Below are positions 1-13,112 of a stretch of 64,000 bases of DNA, piece by piece (position 1 is the stretch's first letter; each line of letters opens with the position of its first letter). A program made the position numbers and the translations under genes. This DNA comes from Bradysia coprophila (lineage: Eukaryota; Arthropoda; Insecta; Diptera; Sciaridae): the NCBI RefSeq assembly GCF_014529535.1, contig NW_023503606.1, positions 223,126 to 287,125 on the forward strand, given 5' to 3'. Under the pieces are notes generated by a model. The model worked only from the letters and a program-made list of their open reading frames with translations. It did not search any database and was not told the DNA's origin.

Positions 1-3000
1 CGGATAATGAATCGGTTAGCGAGGCAGGAACCTATACGCTCGACGGTGATAATTACACGGAAGAACAGAAAGCCATGATGAACATTGACAAGCTGCCAAA
101 GTTGTCGACAATCGTTTGCCAGGAGCAGACCGCAACAGTTATTCAATCGATATCGCACAATTCCCCAATCAAATCGAAGCCTAAACACCAAGACCTTGAG
201 GTGATCGATTTGGAAACCGAAGCCGTTCACATCAACCGAAACAGCGTTGTGCAAACATCTTCCGCACTCGACGGAAAACGGGACAAGCCGAAAACGTCGT
301 ACTTGGAGAAATTGAAATCAAAAGTCCGGACCATCGGAGACCGAGCATTTCACAAAAATAAATCGCCCGACAAGGTCGTCCCTTCCGATTTGGACATCGG
401 TAATTTTACCAGTGTCACGGCTAGTGGAGTGTTCAGTAAAAAGTCGTCTTTGGATAGTGCACTGCCACCCCGGATGGCGCGGAAAAACAGTTTGACAAAA
501 TCTCACATTGACAGTTCGGAGTACATACAGCGAGCGGGTCAAGTAAGCGAAAAGCTTCTGAATTCGTACACCGATTACGAAAAGGCCCGACATCATGAAT
601 ATCAGCTGAATATCTTCTCGCAAGACTGTAGCACAGATATCGAGAAAGAAAACGGACTCGGAATCAAAGCAGCCGAAACGAAGGAGGATTGGATACAGGA
701 GTGGGCGAAAAATGCTCGTCGCAATGCCCAGCATTTGAATGCATCCCGTAACGAGCGAGCACAATCCGAAGCTTACGCCAAACAAAACTATCAGTCCGAT
801 GAGTTCGGTGACAACCTTGAACGCAACTATTCGCCGAAATCTCATAAAAACCGATTCAACCGCTACAACGACGTAGACTCGAACTACAAAATGTACCGGC
901 CCAGTTCACCGAAATTCTCTCCGAAATATCTCAGTCGTAACGACGAATCGCCAAACTACGATGACTCTGAGTTCATCGAGCCTACGCCAGCGCCTATGAC
1001 CCGATCATTTTCGGAACGAAAGGATAACTACAACATTCAACCGTTCGCTCGGCCACCAATCAGTCCAACCAAAATTCCATCACCAATGCATTCGATGACC
1101 CGACCGAGAAGTTCAAGCGTTAGTCGCAGTGTGCACAGCAGCATCACAGATCTGGACCGAAGTGACACGGAAATGTATCTGCAGAAAACGGCTGCGGCAA
1201 TTTCAACACTTCAAAACATTCATCGGAATTCACCTCAAAGTCCACTCAGTCCATCTCGACCGAAACTTCCATCCAATTTCACGTCATCGCCGTCGATCCG
1301 ACGAAATCAACAACGAAAAGCAGTTCCTCCTACAGCCAACGATATCCTGTACGGTTCGTCTCAGTCATTGCACAAACGTAATCTGTCCCTGGATGGCAGC
1401 GAGTATAAGCCAAAGTATCAATTACGCGATCGGATGTCCAGCAGTTACAATGACGAAGGATTGAACACAATTTTAAATTTGAAACAAAACCACACCAGAC
1501 ACAATTCCTACGAAGACAAAACCAATCAACGCACTATCGATCAAACATTCGCTCCGCAAATAGCCATGCGCAACCACATTTCGTCGACAACAAACAAACA
1601 ACAAGTGGTGGCAACCAAGGCTGACACATCAGCACGAACACCAACCAGCCAAATCAAGCGTTCTAGCTCATTTTCGACGAAACAGTTGGTACGACCGTCT
1701 TCGGGTGTGAAGACGCTAACACCGAAACTGGCACCAAAGACATCAATTTCTAGTCTTCAAAAATCGGCGAGCAGCAACAGTTTCAAGAACATGGCATCTA
1801 AGTACGAGGACAATTTGAACAATGAATTTTACTTGAACGACGAAGACGACTTGGATCCGAACATTTATTCTTCCGATTCGGAGCTGAGTGATATGGACAA
1901 TGAGAAGGAGCTGATAACGAACACTCGGTACAACAAGGTAAGATCTTAAGCTCGTCAAATGCTTCAGCAAAACCCATTCTAAAATCCCGTTCTCACAGGC
2001 TTTCCTGATCCGATTGGAGCAAAACAAACAGAAAGCATCGGCCGTACAGAAACAGGGCTCGTTGGCATGCCCAAATACACCCGAAATGCCGAGACGCGGT
2101 GATATACGTGCGAGAACGTCATTGCGTGATCGACAGTCCATGCCCCGTGATTCTAGTATTAGTCGAATGAAACAGGAAATACCAGCGTTGAGTGCCACCA
2201 AGAAAGCACTAACGACTAAGGATAAAGAACCCGGCAAGAAGGTCGTGCCGAAGTATTTGGACATTTCTAAGTACAAACCGAGTCAGGGCAACACCTTTCT
2301 CAAACGGGACGAATCGAAGAGTACGCTGGTCAACAAGGAAATCAAACGCAGTGCGAGTGCGTTCCTAAACAAATCGGATGTGGGCCGGTCGAGCATACGA
2401 AGTGTAAAGTCTGCAGTGTCGACAACGAATAAACAGGCGGCTATACAAAGTGAGTTGTTGATCGAATGTGTCTGCTTGTCGCTGATACTCATGGTCTTCC
2501 CAATTTCTAGATGCCAAAGAGATCGAATTGGCGATGTGGCGTAAACGGGCGAGCTATGATCCAATGAAAGCGGCAGCTGAGGGAAAGAAGAAACAGGAGC
2601 TCGCTAGACGAAGTTCCCAGCAAAGTAAATATTGTGATAACAGGTGTGAAAGCTTTGCATTTTCTATGTTTGTTTTTATTCGACTTTAAATTGTGAATTC
2701 ACGACAGAGACTCGTGTCTTTAAATAGATTTTCTTAGTTTTCTGTGACTAGTGTGATGGCTAGTCGTTACAATGTCTGAGCCATTAGGAACACTAGCATT
2801 GGATCGTTTAAGATTCTTCTGTGCTAAAGCGAAGAAACCTTCGTTGGCGGTGGGTGTTTTTGAATTTAGACTTAACTAATGATGCCGAACTGTAAATACA
2901 ATCACCACAAAATGTTATCGTTCCACAGACGATATGGAAACATTTGAATATAAAAGGCAAGGAAGAAAGGGATTCACATTTTTGTTTCGTTTTTCGTTTT

Positions 3001-6000
3001 TTTGTTTCATTTTCCTTTTGTGTCATCGTTTGTCCAATTCATCATTCAGTTGTAGTTTCAGCACATTAAGTTGCTTCGCATATTCTTCACCTACTACAGT
3101 CCTTGCTGCAATTTTAAATTCTCCACTTTATGGATACATTTTCGGAGGTCTACAACTTCGGAACACTGAAATTTCATTACACTTCAGTAGAATCTACAGC
3201 ACGTTCACAATTTCCGAAGATTTTCTGTGTTTTGCATAAAAATGTCCCTAGTCACTTGGGTGGGTCAGGTCCATTGACTGATTTTTTTTCAAATGGATTT
3301 CAAATGGACTCGAGAGCCGGCGGTTTTTAGCCGGCAGAAAACGGCGGCTAACGGCTAAAAGTGCAGCCGCCACCGCCATCGATTTTCGTCGGCTAAGACG
3401 ACTAGCCGCCGTTAGCCGCCGCCGGTGCTTAGGGTCGATGAATTAAATCGTCGATAAATTCTTGTAAATTTAACATGATATTTTTGCAACTTGTATTAAT
3501 AATTACTGGTAAAAAACAATTTTTTTACAAAAACAGTTCTTATAAAACTGCTACATTTCCTTAAGAGTCACTTTGAGAAATCTTCGACCAATTGAAATCC
3601 AAGGGGTCTCCGAATACAGTTTATTTGGTATGGATGGATTCGTTGGACTCTGCTGAGCCATTTGTAGAAACAATTGTTTTCAAACACTTTCACCATAGGT
3701 GTGGACCTTTGATAAAAATGCACTGCACCGAATGGGGCAAAAGTGTATTTAGGCAATATTCTCTTTACAACTAATCGGATAAATGTGAAATTGTGGTCAA
3801 ATACTAGCCTCAACAAGGTACACATTTAGAAGTATCAATATGTTCGGAAACGTTCTGCAGCGTGGCTCCAGCAGTACTTTTAACTCGAAAAAGTGACGAT
3901 TTTCGAAGAGGTCTGGAGGACGGCGCGATCCTGATACCTGCAAAGTAATGGTATGGGATGTCATCACTAGGTACCGAGATTAGAACCCTATAAAAATCGC
4001 CATGGTTAAGTGGTCGCGCCGGCAACAGCACAACTTTTTCAAGAAAAGAGCACAAAAATGACACCCCCGTGAAAATTTGGCCACTCTAGCTCATCCGTAT
4101 TAAAACTTTTGTTAGACAAATTTTGTCTGATATTGTTCCCTGAACGCTAACCTTTCGATTGACACCTCATATGATATGATCCGACCGCGATAAGTGTGTT
4201 CTGTAGTCACGTTTTAGCAGTAAAGTCGACCTACGACGAAGCTGGAAAAACTTAAATTTATAATCGGCAAAAAAATTATGTTAAATTGATTAGCAGGCCT
4301 GAAAGTGTTTGGAAAAAAAATTCTTCTACAAATGACTCAGCAGAGTCCAACGAATCCATTCATACCAAAAAAAAAACTGTATTCGGAGATCCCTTGGATT
4401 TCAATTCGTCGAAGATTTCGCAAAGTGACTCTTAATGATTCAGTTTTTCAATAGACGTCACTCTACTCGCAAATCTGGAGCCATCGAAAAACGATAAATC
4501 ATACTACAGCCGCCGCCAGCCGACATTTTTACCGGCGGCTAGGCCCGGACGTCACCGTCCATTTTAGAACGGCTTAGCCGAGTTAGCCGCCGCCGCCGGC
4601 GATTTTTTTTTTCGGCTCTCGAGTCTGGTACTACGTTTTACTCGCGATAACAGTTCAACGAATCGAATGATTCCGTAACCCCTTGTCCCAAAATGTCTGA
4701 TTTTGTTCGATGTTTTCGCGACATCACTCTAAAAAAAGCTCGCTTCGCTCAAGTCACAAACTTCACACTCGTTAATGGTGAAGTTATCGTGTTATCGATA
4801 AAAGAGAAAGAAAAAACGTCTTTCGGAAGTTTCTTACAGATCGTTCGACTTTATCGAATTTTCTTTTAGGCCGCTAGGTGACCGACGAAAGATTGAGAAG
4901 ATGTTGTTCCACACTTATGTTGAAGAGTTTTTTATCGAATCAGATTCCAGAACTTGCCTTTAACAAGGAAGAAATTATTCATAATTGCCATGTCGCTACT
5001 CCAATGTGAAAATCTGATTGATCTATGAACCCAACATCAGTACTTAATCCTTCGATCTTCAGAAAATCAATTGAGAACTTCGGTAATTTTTCGGTGAATA
5101 GCCGGTTAAAGCATTTAAATTAACTCACTACAAGACACAAGAGTGAAGAGTCATCAGCTTAGTAATACATTTCGGTATGTTTCGGTATGTCAAAATTACT
5201 GCATAATTTACCTAGAATTTTTTTTAGTCAATTTTTAAGCACATTTCGCCAATAAACCTCATCGGATTTCAACCAATGCGATAGAATATATCACACCTAT
5301 GAAACCAAAGATATCACTAATCTGATGACAATTGTGCCAGTGCGTTAATTTACATGCACTAGTCTACAGTTGCTATTTACCCAAGTCGGTAAATGCAATT
5401 TCGACAGAGAATTTATCGTTACGGACATTCCAAGTAATTATGTGGTAAGACCCCGACTTTCAGTCAAGTGAATAAGCAGATGGTACAGGCAAGGCTACCC
5501 GCAAACAACTAGAGATTATACCTAATTTAAACATATATGTTTGTATCGTCAAAAAAACCCGCATAAAATGCGGAAATCTGATTAATCAGCAATTTTCCCG
5601 CTCTCTAAAATACTTCTATAGACTTTCCAGCACAATTTTACAATGCTTGTCATTATTACCAGTTTTTCCTTGCAAAAACGAAGAGATATGACCCATATGT
5701 GTACTCCGTATTTACGCGTGACATACATATTAATTACTGACTTGATTTCGTCTTCTCCTCTCATTTCATGCATTAAAAACCCTTTCCTGATACGCATTTA
5801 CATTTATGTTAATATTCGGTGGTAACCGTGAATACGTTATTGAAACCACATACATTATCCTCAAGCTCAAGCCCTTATACAAGCAGCAAACGTGTCATGT
5901 TCAAATCACTAAATCTACTACTTCTGTGGTTCATACCATTTCTTAAAGTTTGATACCTCGATCATGTACTTCATTAGTTTCAACATACAGTCAAAGACAG

Positions 6001-6821
6001 TCAATTTTCAGCATAAATTTGCTTCAGCTGTTTTTCAGCAATCACAACCGCTTATACGTCTTTATACGGTTTTACCACTTATCATGCGCGTGCGTGTAGC
6101 AGCTTCAACCGTATGAACAAGGAAAAGCAGTTTTGATTGTATGTGTGGATCAGCTGAAAAACAGCTGAAGCAAATTTATGCTGAAAATTGACTGCCTTTG
6201 ACTGTACATTTCGCTATATTTAAAAGAGCAGTGATTGTAACTCTTTGCATATTTTGGTCGTCGGTGTCGGTAACAGATGACTAGTAATTTAAAAAAAAAG
6301 AACCCTCAGTGGGGAGAACTCTTGCTAAAAACATCTATCAACTCAATCCACCAATTCCGGATTCCTCAAAAACATGAACTGTTCTTGTAGAATAAAGGAC
6401 ATCAAATTAATTTCAGGTCATTGTTAGGATATCAATCATTATTCACGTAAATAGCGCCTGTAATATTTCCATTTTATGATGGCATTACTTTTCGTACCGC
6501 TATGTACATTGAAAGCAAATTGCTTTTTGTGTGGCAAATTATGTGTGCATTTTGCTTATCTATACATAAAGAGATGTCTACACGCTTCAATCCAAAAAGA
6601 TCTAAATTTTTAAAATGTTCTTTAAAACTTTACAGCCAACGAAATTCACTAATCAAAAAATCGATTTTGCCATTTTCTTTTCCAGTTCTGTAGTCTTGCG
6701 ATCACAATCTTTTCACAGTGGCGTAGGTCAATTAAATCAACGTACTAATCACAGCGATGATATCAATCGTTGGACACTAATATCAACCGAATCGAGTGAA
6801 GATGAATTTTTGGAAAATTAG
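1..6821 (+). CDS. Putative Cep170-like protein, C-terminal part (partial at 5' end)
   Basis: The reading frame is open from the window edge (first full codon at position 3), so the start lies outside. Exons are <1-1937, 1999-2449, 2511-2643 and 6686-6821; all junctions have GT/AG ends and phases agree (0, 1, 2). About 884 residues are visible. The protein is Ser/Pro/Arg-rich and basic, with many SP sites and no obvious enzymatic domain. The fragment SVSEAGTYTL followed by an acidic stretch resembles a motif I associate with centrosomal Cep170 proteins, and the C-terminal block with YNKAFLIRLEQ and AMWRKRASYDPMKAA also looks like that family's C-terminal region. Cep170 proteins bind microtubules and centrioles; the N-terminal FHA domain would be outside the window. 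The last exon ends SSEDEFLEN-stop. If the third exon is instead read through its donor, translation stops at 2687-2689, giving an alternative C-terminus. The family assignment comes from memory of motifs and is tentative; the gene itself is secure. Confidence 0.6.
3305..4626. mobile_element. Fold-back (long inverted repeat) element with GCC/GGC-rich ends
   Basis: The outer ends are inverted copies of ACTCGAGAGCCG (near 3307 and, complementary, near 4614-4625). Next to each end is a GC-rich block of GCCGCC/GGCGGC units (3318-3425 and 4489-4600), striking in this AT-rich DNA. Further in, 3540-3690 and 4300-4440 are inverted copies of each other, including the mutually complementary text around TGGATTCGTTGGACTCTGCT. 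No transposase ORF is present. It lies wholly within an intron. Confidence 0.7.
5988..6204. mobile_element. Mariner/Tc1-type MITE, copy 1
   Basis: 217-bp element with inverted ends of about 50 bp that begin CAGTCAAAG and finish CTTTGACTG, flanked by TA on both sides (5986-5987 and 6205-6206). TA target duplication and a CAGT start are typical of Tc1/mariner-derived MITEs. A second, diverged copy is at 7529-7752. No coding capacity. Confidence 0.75.
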
Positions 6822-7005
6822 TAGAATGGATGCGAAGTTAAGTATAACAAAAATGATTGGAAGAGATTGGTTAATTCTAATATAAATTATACAAAGCGGT
6901 GCATAATTTAACTATTAAAAATGTACAGGAATATGAATAATCATCAGAAATTTGCAAGAAAATTTTTCATTTTTTATCTTTTATTTTCTTGATTTACAAA
7001 TAAAC
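6822..7005 (+). terminator. 3' UTR and polyadenylation signal of the Cep170-like gene
   Basis: Downstream of the TAG at 6819-6821 the sequence is non-coding and AT-rich. An AATAAA hexamer lies at 6999-7004, about 180 bp after the stop, a plausible poly(A) signal. Confidence 0.4.
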
Positions 7006-7528
7006 TATCCGAACGTGTCGTTTGTGAGATTAATTTAATATTTTGTGGCTAAGCTAAAAAAAATCGTGTACATAGTTCCCGAATGTGTACGACGGGTGTG
7101 TATACATATTGCCGCTGAATCCATTACATTGTGTAAAATAATACTCTCCCGACTTTAAATTGAAAAAACGAACAATTTAAATAAAAAAATTCCCCCGAAC
7201 GAAATCTAATTTTGTTTCGATAAATTATTCGAATGGAAATATTCATTTTTTGTATTAAAAAAATTTCTTTATTTCTAAGATTATTCTAAGACGTGCAATA
7301 CTAAGAAAACGAAACCGTAAAGCAACAAACATAAAATCAAAAAGTAAGGAAAACTGAAGCTCTAAGTAAATTTTCTGTTTTTAATAGAAATCTCTCTGAT
7401 TGCGACGATTTTTCTTTTATTGTTACAATTGTTACATTTTTCGAATTGAAGACATCAAGGAGGCATCATATCAAGTAGACTTTTAACGGACATTTTTATG
7501 ATGAAAAATTCTAACAGATTTGTAGCTA

Positions 7529-7752
7529 CAGTCAGAGGCAGTGCAATTTCAGCATGACTTTGCTTCAGCTGTTGTTCAGCTGATCCACACAAATAATCAA
7601 AACTGCTTATACGTCTTTATATGGTTTGCCACTATCACGCGAGTAGCAGCTTCAGTCGTATCAAACAAGCACAAACAGTTTTGATTGTAAGTGTCGATCA
7701 GCTGAAAAACAGCTGAAGCAAATTCATGCTGAAATTTCACTGCATCTGTCTG
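7529..7752. mobile_element. Mariner/Tc1-type MITE, copy 2
   Basis: 224-bp relative of the element at 5988-6204: the same core (an AGCTGAAAAACAGCTGAAGC arm and CTTATACGTCTTTATA interior) and inverted ends CAGTCAGAGGCAGTG / CAGACAGATGCAGTG (reverse complement of the right end). TA flanks it at 7527-7528 and 7753-7754. Confidence 0.7.
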
Positions 7753-8561
7753 TAACATTTTGTTTGCAATTTAGTTGCAGATTTTCCTCGAATTTCCTTG
7801 ATTAAAAAAAAATTGGAATGAAGGCCCTTAAGATGTGGGGAATTGTTACATCTAAATAGCTCATGATCCTAGACAAATCTATTCCTTACCGTGATAAATA
7901 TGCAAGTAAAAATATAGAACATCCGTGTGCGGGACGAAAATCGTTCATTTGATCAAATTTATGGAACATTACACAGTCTTAGCATGTAGACTGTAGTTAG
8001 GACTAATTATACCAGATATAATTGCTTCTAGCACATCGGAGAAAAAAACGTATCGTTTTGGTGTGATTATTGACATTAGTTCCGCTATGACTGGACTAAA
8101 GAAGTCTGCTCATCTCAATTTTAAAAATCTTCAAAACTTTTATTGGCATTTAGTTGCCAACTTATATGCAACTCAGTGATAAATGCCTTTGAGGCACTAG
8201 GTGGTAGATTGTCACTCGCCACGAGGCTGCAAGCGAAGAGTGACAATACATATCGCATGCGTAAAAAAGCGTTTGTTGTGTTAGTGTCAAGCGATGTATG
8301 AAAATTCGTGTATTTATAGCGCGCGAATATTCGCAACGCTCGTCAATATAATTACTGCTTTACTCGGTTGCATAAATAACTGTTTCTTAATAAGGACAAC
8401 GACGGTTTTGCATTTCGTCTCTGAGTTGAGAAATTCACTATTACGGAGCTACCGTACAGCGCTTAAAAACCTTAGAGAGAGTAAATTGTGAGAGAATTTC
8501 ATTAATTTTCTCTCACCAATCCGCTTCTCTAAGATTTTTATGCGTTGTGTGGTAGAGAGCC

Positions 8562-8752
8562 TGTAATCGTAATCGTGAAAATGTTTTTACGAAATTTCCC
8601 GGCTTTTCGCGTTCTCGAATGTTCACGAATTTTCGAGCTTTTAGAGATTCTTCAAAATTGTAAAAAATTCGCAAAAATCGTGAAAAATTTGTGAGCATCG
8701 GGAAACCCCACGAAAATTCATGATAATTCACTTAAACGTTTTCACGATTACA
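8562..8752. mobile_element. Short inverted-repeat element
   Basis: Left end CTGTAATCGTAATCGTGAAA and right end TTTTCACGATTACAG are inverted copies. The interior is rich in TCGTGAA/TTCACGA and TTCGCG words. No ORF. Target duplication not resolved. Confidence 0.5.
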
Positions 8753-8965
8753 GTCACTCATTACATAACTAGAGAAACAATTTAAATCGGAGCTTTTGAG
8801 CTTTTCCGAGATGAAACTGACGTCAATATAAATATTAATTAGAGAGTGTTTAATCGATGAAAAATATGCATGTTTTTGGCTGTGAAACCAGTAAAAGTAA
8901 CTATTATATTATGCTGCGGTGCAGCGTTCGACATTTCTATCTCGTAAGCAAGCAGATAATCCGAG

Positions 8966-9207
8966 GGGAAACCACTATTTTGTGATTAACATGATTAATC
9001 AGTTAATATGTTAATAAGAAACATAAGTTTTGTGAATCCAAACGTTTAATTGGTGATTAACATTGATTAACCGCTATATTTCACGTTTATTTGTAGTTTT
9101 GCGACGATTCCCCCGGTCAAATGCTGGTAAATCACCAATTCATCATCATGTTAATCACTGGTTAATCATGTTAATCACATCAATGAAAAAGAGTTGTTTC
9201 CCCCTCG
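8966..9207. mobile_element. MITE-like element with GGGGAAAC ends
   Basis: Inverted ends GGGGAAACCACT and AGTTGTTTCCCC, followed inward by inverted GTGATTAACATGATTAA motifs. It is flanked by near-identical 12-bp direct repeats (AGATAATCCGAG at 8954-8965 and AGATAATCTGAG at 9208-9219), which could be a target duplication with one mismatch. Confidence 0.5.
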
Positions 9208-10157
9208 AGATAATCTGAGCTTTTGAGTAGTCGTAGACTCTCTGGTTTCATGAACAAATTTCATTCAAAAATCAAAATTCTCTCCTTCTTTCCTCTTCGT
9301 CCTTCCTCCTGTTTGATTAAAAAGAAGATGACAGCAACGATAAACGACTATCGTTTGAATATCATTCTAGAAAATCGAATTGAAGTTGTTAGCAAATTCA
9401 GAGTGAGTAGATTTGACATATATGGTTTGTTATATTAATTTTGAAAGAAATTTTCCGTTCAACCAAAAAAGTTCCATCGCGAACTTACAAATATTATGTG
9501 CAAATTGAAGTATTGTCGTTAATAAATCAAAATCGTTTTTTTTTATACTTTTGAGATCATTTATTTATTTACATTTTAGGATTAGTTCAACATTTCGTCA
9601 TCAGAAATAAAATTTAAAAAATGTATTAAGGATGACCATGTCCATTTTTCAAATCTTTTAATTAAATTTTACAGAAATCTATTCAGTTAAGACAACAGTG
9701 AAATCGTCCCGCGAGTCCTATGTTTATGTTACAGAAACGAAAATTGATAGAAAGAGAAAACTATTTTTCGATTCGTAAGTCAAAAATCAATTTATTTATT
9801 ACCTATGAACGTTTTGTTAAAATATTTTTAGGTTCACGAACTATTAATTAAAAGTAAACTAAAAGAATTATAAATGTAATTTATATATTTAAACAAAATA
9901 AATAATTTAGCAAATGATTGTCACTTTGATGAAGCTGACAAAATGACGTTATCCATTTGTTTTTTGTATGTAGAAGAAGAAATGTCCAATTTTTCATATT
10001 AATAATTCTCAGTTAAATAAATAAAATGGGGCTATTGCAAATAACAAAAAAATTGTTTGTCTTTTAGTAAATGTATAATTCTCTGGACTAAACCACACTC
10101 CGAACGAATGAACCAAAAAAATGAATACTCCTGTTCCATCGAAATGGTATTGCAGTT

Positions 10158-11318
10158 TTTAGACCCGTACGAAGTACTGGGGTCTTATGCGTTTACGCAT
10201 ACGTCCGTAACACGTCGAATTGGACTCCCTGAGTAAGGGAAACCTATTGTGGTTGTCTAGAGATGTCAAATCAGTGAAAAAAAAATGTCCGTCTGTCCGT
10301 CTGCACGATAACTTGAGTAAAACGCATCCGATTTTGAAAATTCTTTTTTTTTCCCGTTTGGTAATGTCAAAAGACAGGCTAAGTTCGAAGATGAGTGATT
10401 TTGGATCGACCCCTCCCGAGCTGTGGCCCAATAAGTGCTTTACGGTTTTTCGAAGATATCTCCGGACATTCAAACGTTACACTTGTAACTGATACGTGAA
10501 ATAAAAGGTATTTACAATACCGATCGACAAAAAAAAAGTTTATGTAAATCGGATGACCGACTCGTGAGTTGGACCCCTTGGTGTGAAACAGGCACAGGGC
10601 GGCAAGCAGTTTTTGCTTGTAGGTCGGCCACATTTCAACATATTTCGTCTGTTTTAGCTTTATTAGATAGGTATTGACCGTACCAATCAGGGAAAAAAAA
10701 GTTTTTGAAAATATGTTCTCCGGAGCGTGAGCTTTGGAGTGAGCTCTTATCTGGCTACTCGGCCGTACAGTGAACGTGGAGTATTTTGTCAATATCTCGA
10801 GTAAATTTTGACCGAATTTCATGAATTTTTTTTTGTTTGAAAGGTATTAACGAATGTAAAGCGTCGGTAAAATTTCCGGTCTCCTAACAAAATGGTTGCC
10901 GGTGGCCATATTGGATTTTAATAAAAGTGATATATCTTGGGAAAAATTGTACTTAGAGAGTTTCTGTTAACGTGGAAATAATTAGTTATGTGTGTGGGGT
11001 GTTTCAGGCATTCCATTTATGGACATCTATATATATCTATATTCACCTATATTGAGCTATATACAGGCATATAGAGCTATATAATAGCATATTCATCTGT
11101 GAAATGTTTATTTATAGGAAAATATAGTTAATTATGGCGGTATATAGCTGTTTAAATAGGAATTTATGAAAGTTGACTTCGTACGGGGCTGTCTATATTG
11201 CCTCCGGCAATTTATTTGTATATGCTAACAAGGCAAAGAAGAAAGATAATGTAAGTGATTTTAAAGGGCGAATAGCTTTTCAGTAGAGAATGAAGTAAAA
11301 GAAATGAAGAGTTTCACA
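10158..11318 (+). repeat. CGTACGAAGTAC-family repeat (family A), copy 1
   Basis: Begins TTTTTAGACCCGTACGAAGTAC and runs about 1.15 kb with no long coherent ORF. Internal landmarks shared with other copies are GTCCGTCTGTCCGTCTG, the GTGTGTGGGGTGTTTCAGG segment and a TATA-rich stretch at 11025-11160. A deleted relative at 22495-22946 joins GAGTTTCACA directly to a segment found here only at about 13303. That implies the LINE at 11319-13302 inserted into this copy, and that family A resumes at 13303-13355. Confidence 0.6.
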
Positions 11319-11665
11319 GTTTTTTATAAATAAACCATTTATTTATCATTCCATTATCTCTGCGTGGAACACAATGTATAACAAACATTCATAAATCAAG
11401 TGGGTTAAGCACAATAGGGTAAATTGAGTAAATTGAAATTAAATAAATAAATAAATAAATTCTCGTCTAAATATTAGGCTTAAGCATGTGTAAACATAAA
11501 TAATTTTTTTTTTAATTCGGATAACCATTCGTCCAAAATAAATTAAATTAAGAAAACATGGTCCAAGTCATGAATTAAATTCAATAGAAAAAGTTATAAA
11601 GCCAAAAAAACAAAAGATATCACAGAAAATCGGCTGAGAAACCATCTGCAGAAAAATATCACAGA

Positions 11666-12604
11666 TCAATTAACAAACACAAAAGGCGATATCACGTCAT
11701 AAACAACGCTCTCCTGCATCACTTTTAACTTAACTTTAGTGCGAAATGTCTTAAAGGAAGTCGAATGCCGCGTCACACTGTCAACACGGTTAAACTCGTC
11801 GATTGCTAGCATCAGAGCCACATTCGGTGCATCAAAGTCAGTAGCCGTTGCCGAATAAACGTTGAAGTTATGGATCATAGAATCACGTCTGGTTGACCTT
11901 CCGTGCACATTTGCGTTTGTATGAAATCGAAAATTGTGCTTCGTCCGAGAATTCACTAACTTGTAGACCAAACAAATCCGTTCTACCTTAGCTAATTCGG
12001 TAACAGGCATAATCGAAGTGCTGTAGATGTAGGTCGTAGAAGTATTCCTGTCCAAGCGGAACGCAGCTTTAATGCAGCGATTTTGCAGCGTTTGTAGTTC
12101 CTTCATCTTATACTGGGCACATTCCCCATATATTGGTAGCATGTAAAGGAGATGGCTCTGAACATATGAGGCGTACAGTTGCCGACGACTCTTTACAGGA
12201 ATATATTTTCCTTTTCGCCACATCAATGCAATGAAAGGCGTAATTTGTTTTTTAACGTGATCAACATGTTTGTGGAAGGTGAGACCGTCATCAACGACTA
12301 ATCCGAGGTATTTATACTCAGATACACGATGTATCGTCGATCCATTGATTGTGACATTTACTTCCGGAATATTTCTTGCACGGCCAAACAACATGTAGCA
12401 TGTTTTGGATGCATTAATTGACAACAGATTTCTGCACAGCCAATCGTGGAGCAAATCCGCATCGTGTTGCATCGCAAATTGCAAAGCTTCGGGTGTATCA
12501 GCAGCGTATATTAGGGCCGCATCGTCAGCATACAGCACCATCTGTCCAATGAGGTCAAGTCCCAGGAGATCATTTATGTAAATTATGAATTCCAACGGAC
12601 CCAA
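11666..12604 (-). pseudogene. Reverse transcriptase fragment of jockey-like LINE (palm/thumb)
   Basis: 312 codons encode the RT region from just before the YADD catalytic box (LYADDAALIYAAD) to the element's C-terminus, including LCRNLLSINASKT and YKYLGLVVDD, usual in jockey-clade enzymes. Its upstream part is in another frame, so no complete enzyme can be made. The apparent Met is internal to the conserved GPLEF motif and is not a real start. Confidence 0.8.
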
Positions 12605-12716
12605 TTTCGAACCTTGAGGAACGCCAATGTTAACATTTCTGAATCTGCTGGAGCATTCACCGAGTGTAGTTGCGGTTTCACGATTCAGAAGGTGGTGCTG
12701 TAAGAGTTTCGTTGCA

Positions 12717-13112
12717 CTATCGGACAGACCCAGTCTTAAATTTACGAACCAAGCGATTCGTGTCCACCGTGTCGAAAGCCTTCCTCAAATCTATATACAT
12801 TGCTGCGACAAATTTCCTCTTAAGATTCGACTTGACGAAATCGACAAATTGCAAGGCAGCGCTTTGACACGATGAATTCTTAAGAAAACCGAACTGATTT
12901 CCAACAAACAGGCTCAGACTTTCGAAGTACGAATACAATTGTCGCAAGAGCAGCTCTTCGAAGACTCTTGATAATGATGGCAATATTGTCAGTCCTCGAA
13001 AATTGTCAATGTCATAGCTTCCAGTCTTATGAATCAGCTTAAGTCTACCTTTAAGTAACTCATCTGGAAATTCAGCAGTATCGATCATTGCATTGAAACA
13101 GGTTGCAATCAT
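12717..13112 (-). pseudogene. Reverse transcriptase fragment of jockey-like LINE (fingers/palm)
   Basis: 131 codons covering RT motifs upstream of the YADD box: LIHKTGSYDIDNFRGLTILP and AMYIDLRKAFDTVD. It is separated from the following part (11666-12604) by a frame break around 12660-12716, and from the preceding part (13109 onward) by another near 13110. Confidence 0.8.

Larger units (their letters stand above)
2644..6685 (+). other. 4 kb last intron of the Cep170-like gene
   Basis: No convincing coding sequence. It begins GTGTGA after AACAG and ends in a pyrimidine-rich TTTTCTTTTCCAG. It contains a large fold-back element (3305-4626) and a mariner-like MITE (5988-6204), listed separately; the remainder is AT-rich sequence with no feature I can name. 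Confidence 0.5.
7006..10157. other. Intergenic spacer with small inverted-repeat elements
   Basis: No supported gene. It holds three MITE-like units (7529-7752, 8562-8752, 8966-9207), listed separately. The remaining sequence is AT-rich without recognisable features. Confidence 0.5.

Noticed and set aside
2934..3239. ORFs in the start of the Cep170-like intron
   Set aside because: Low-complexity Phe/Ser-rich translations of AT-rich DNA, with a pair of frames overlapping; typical of chance ORFs.
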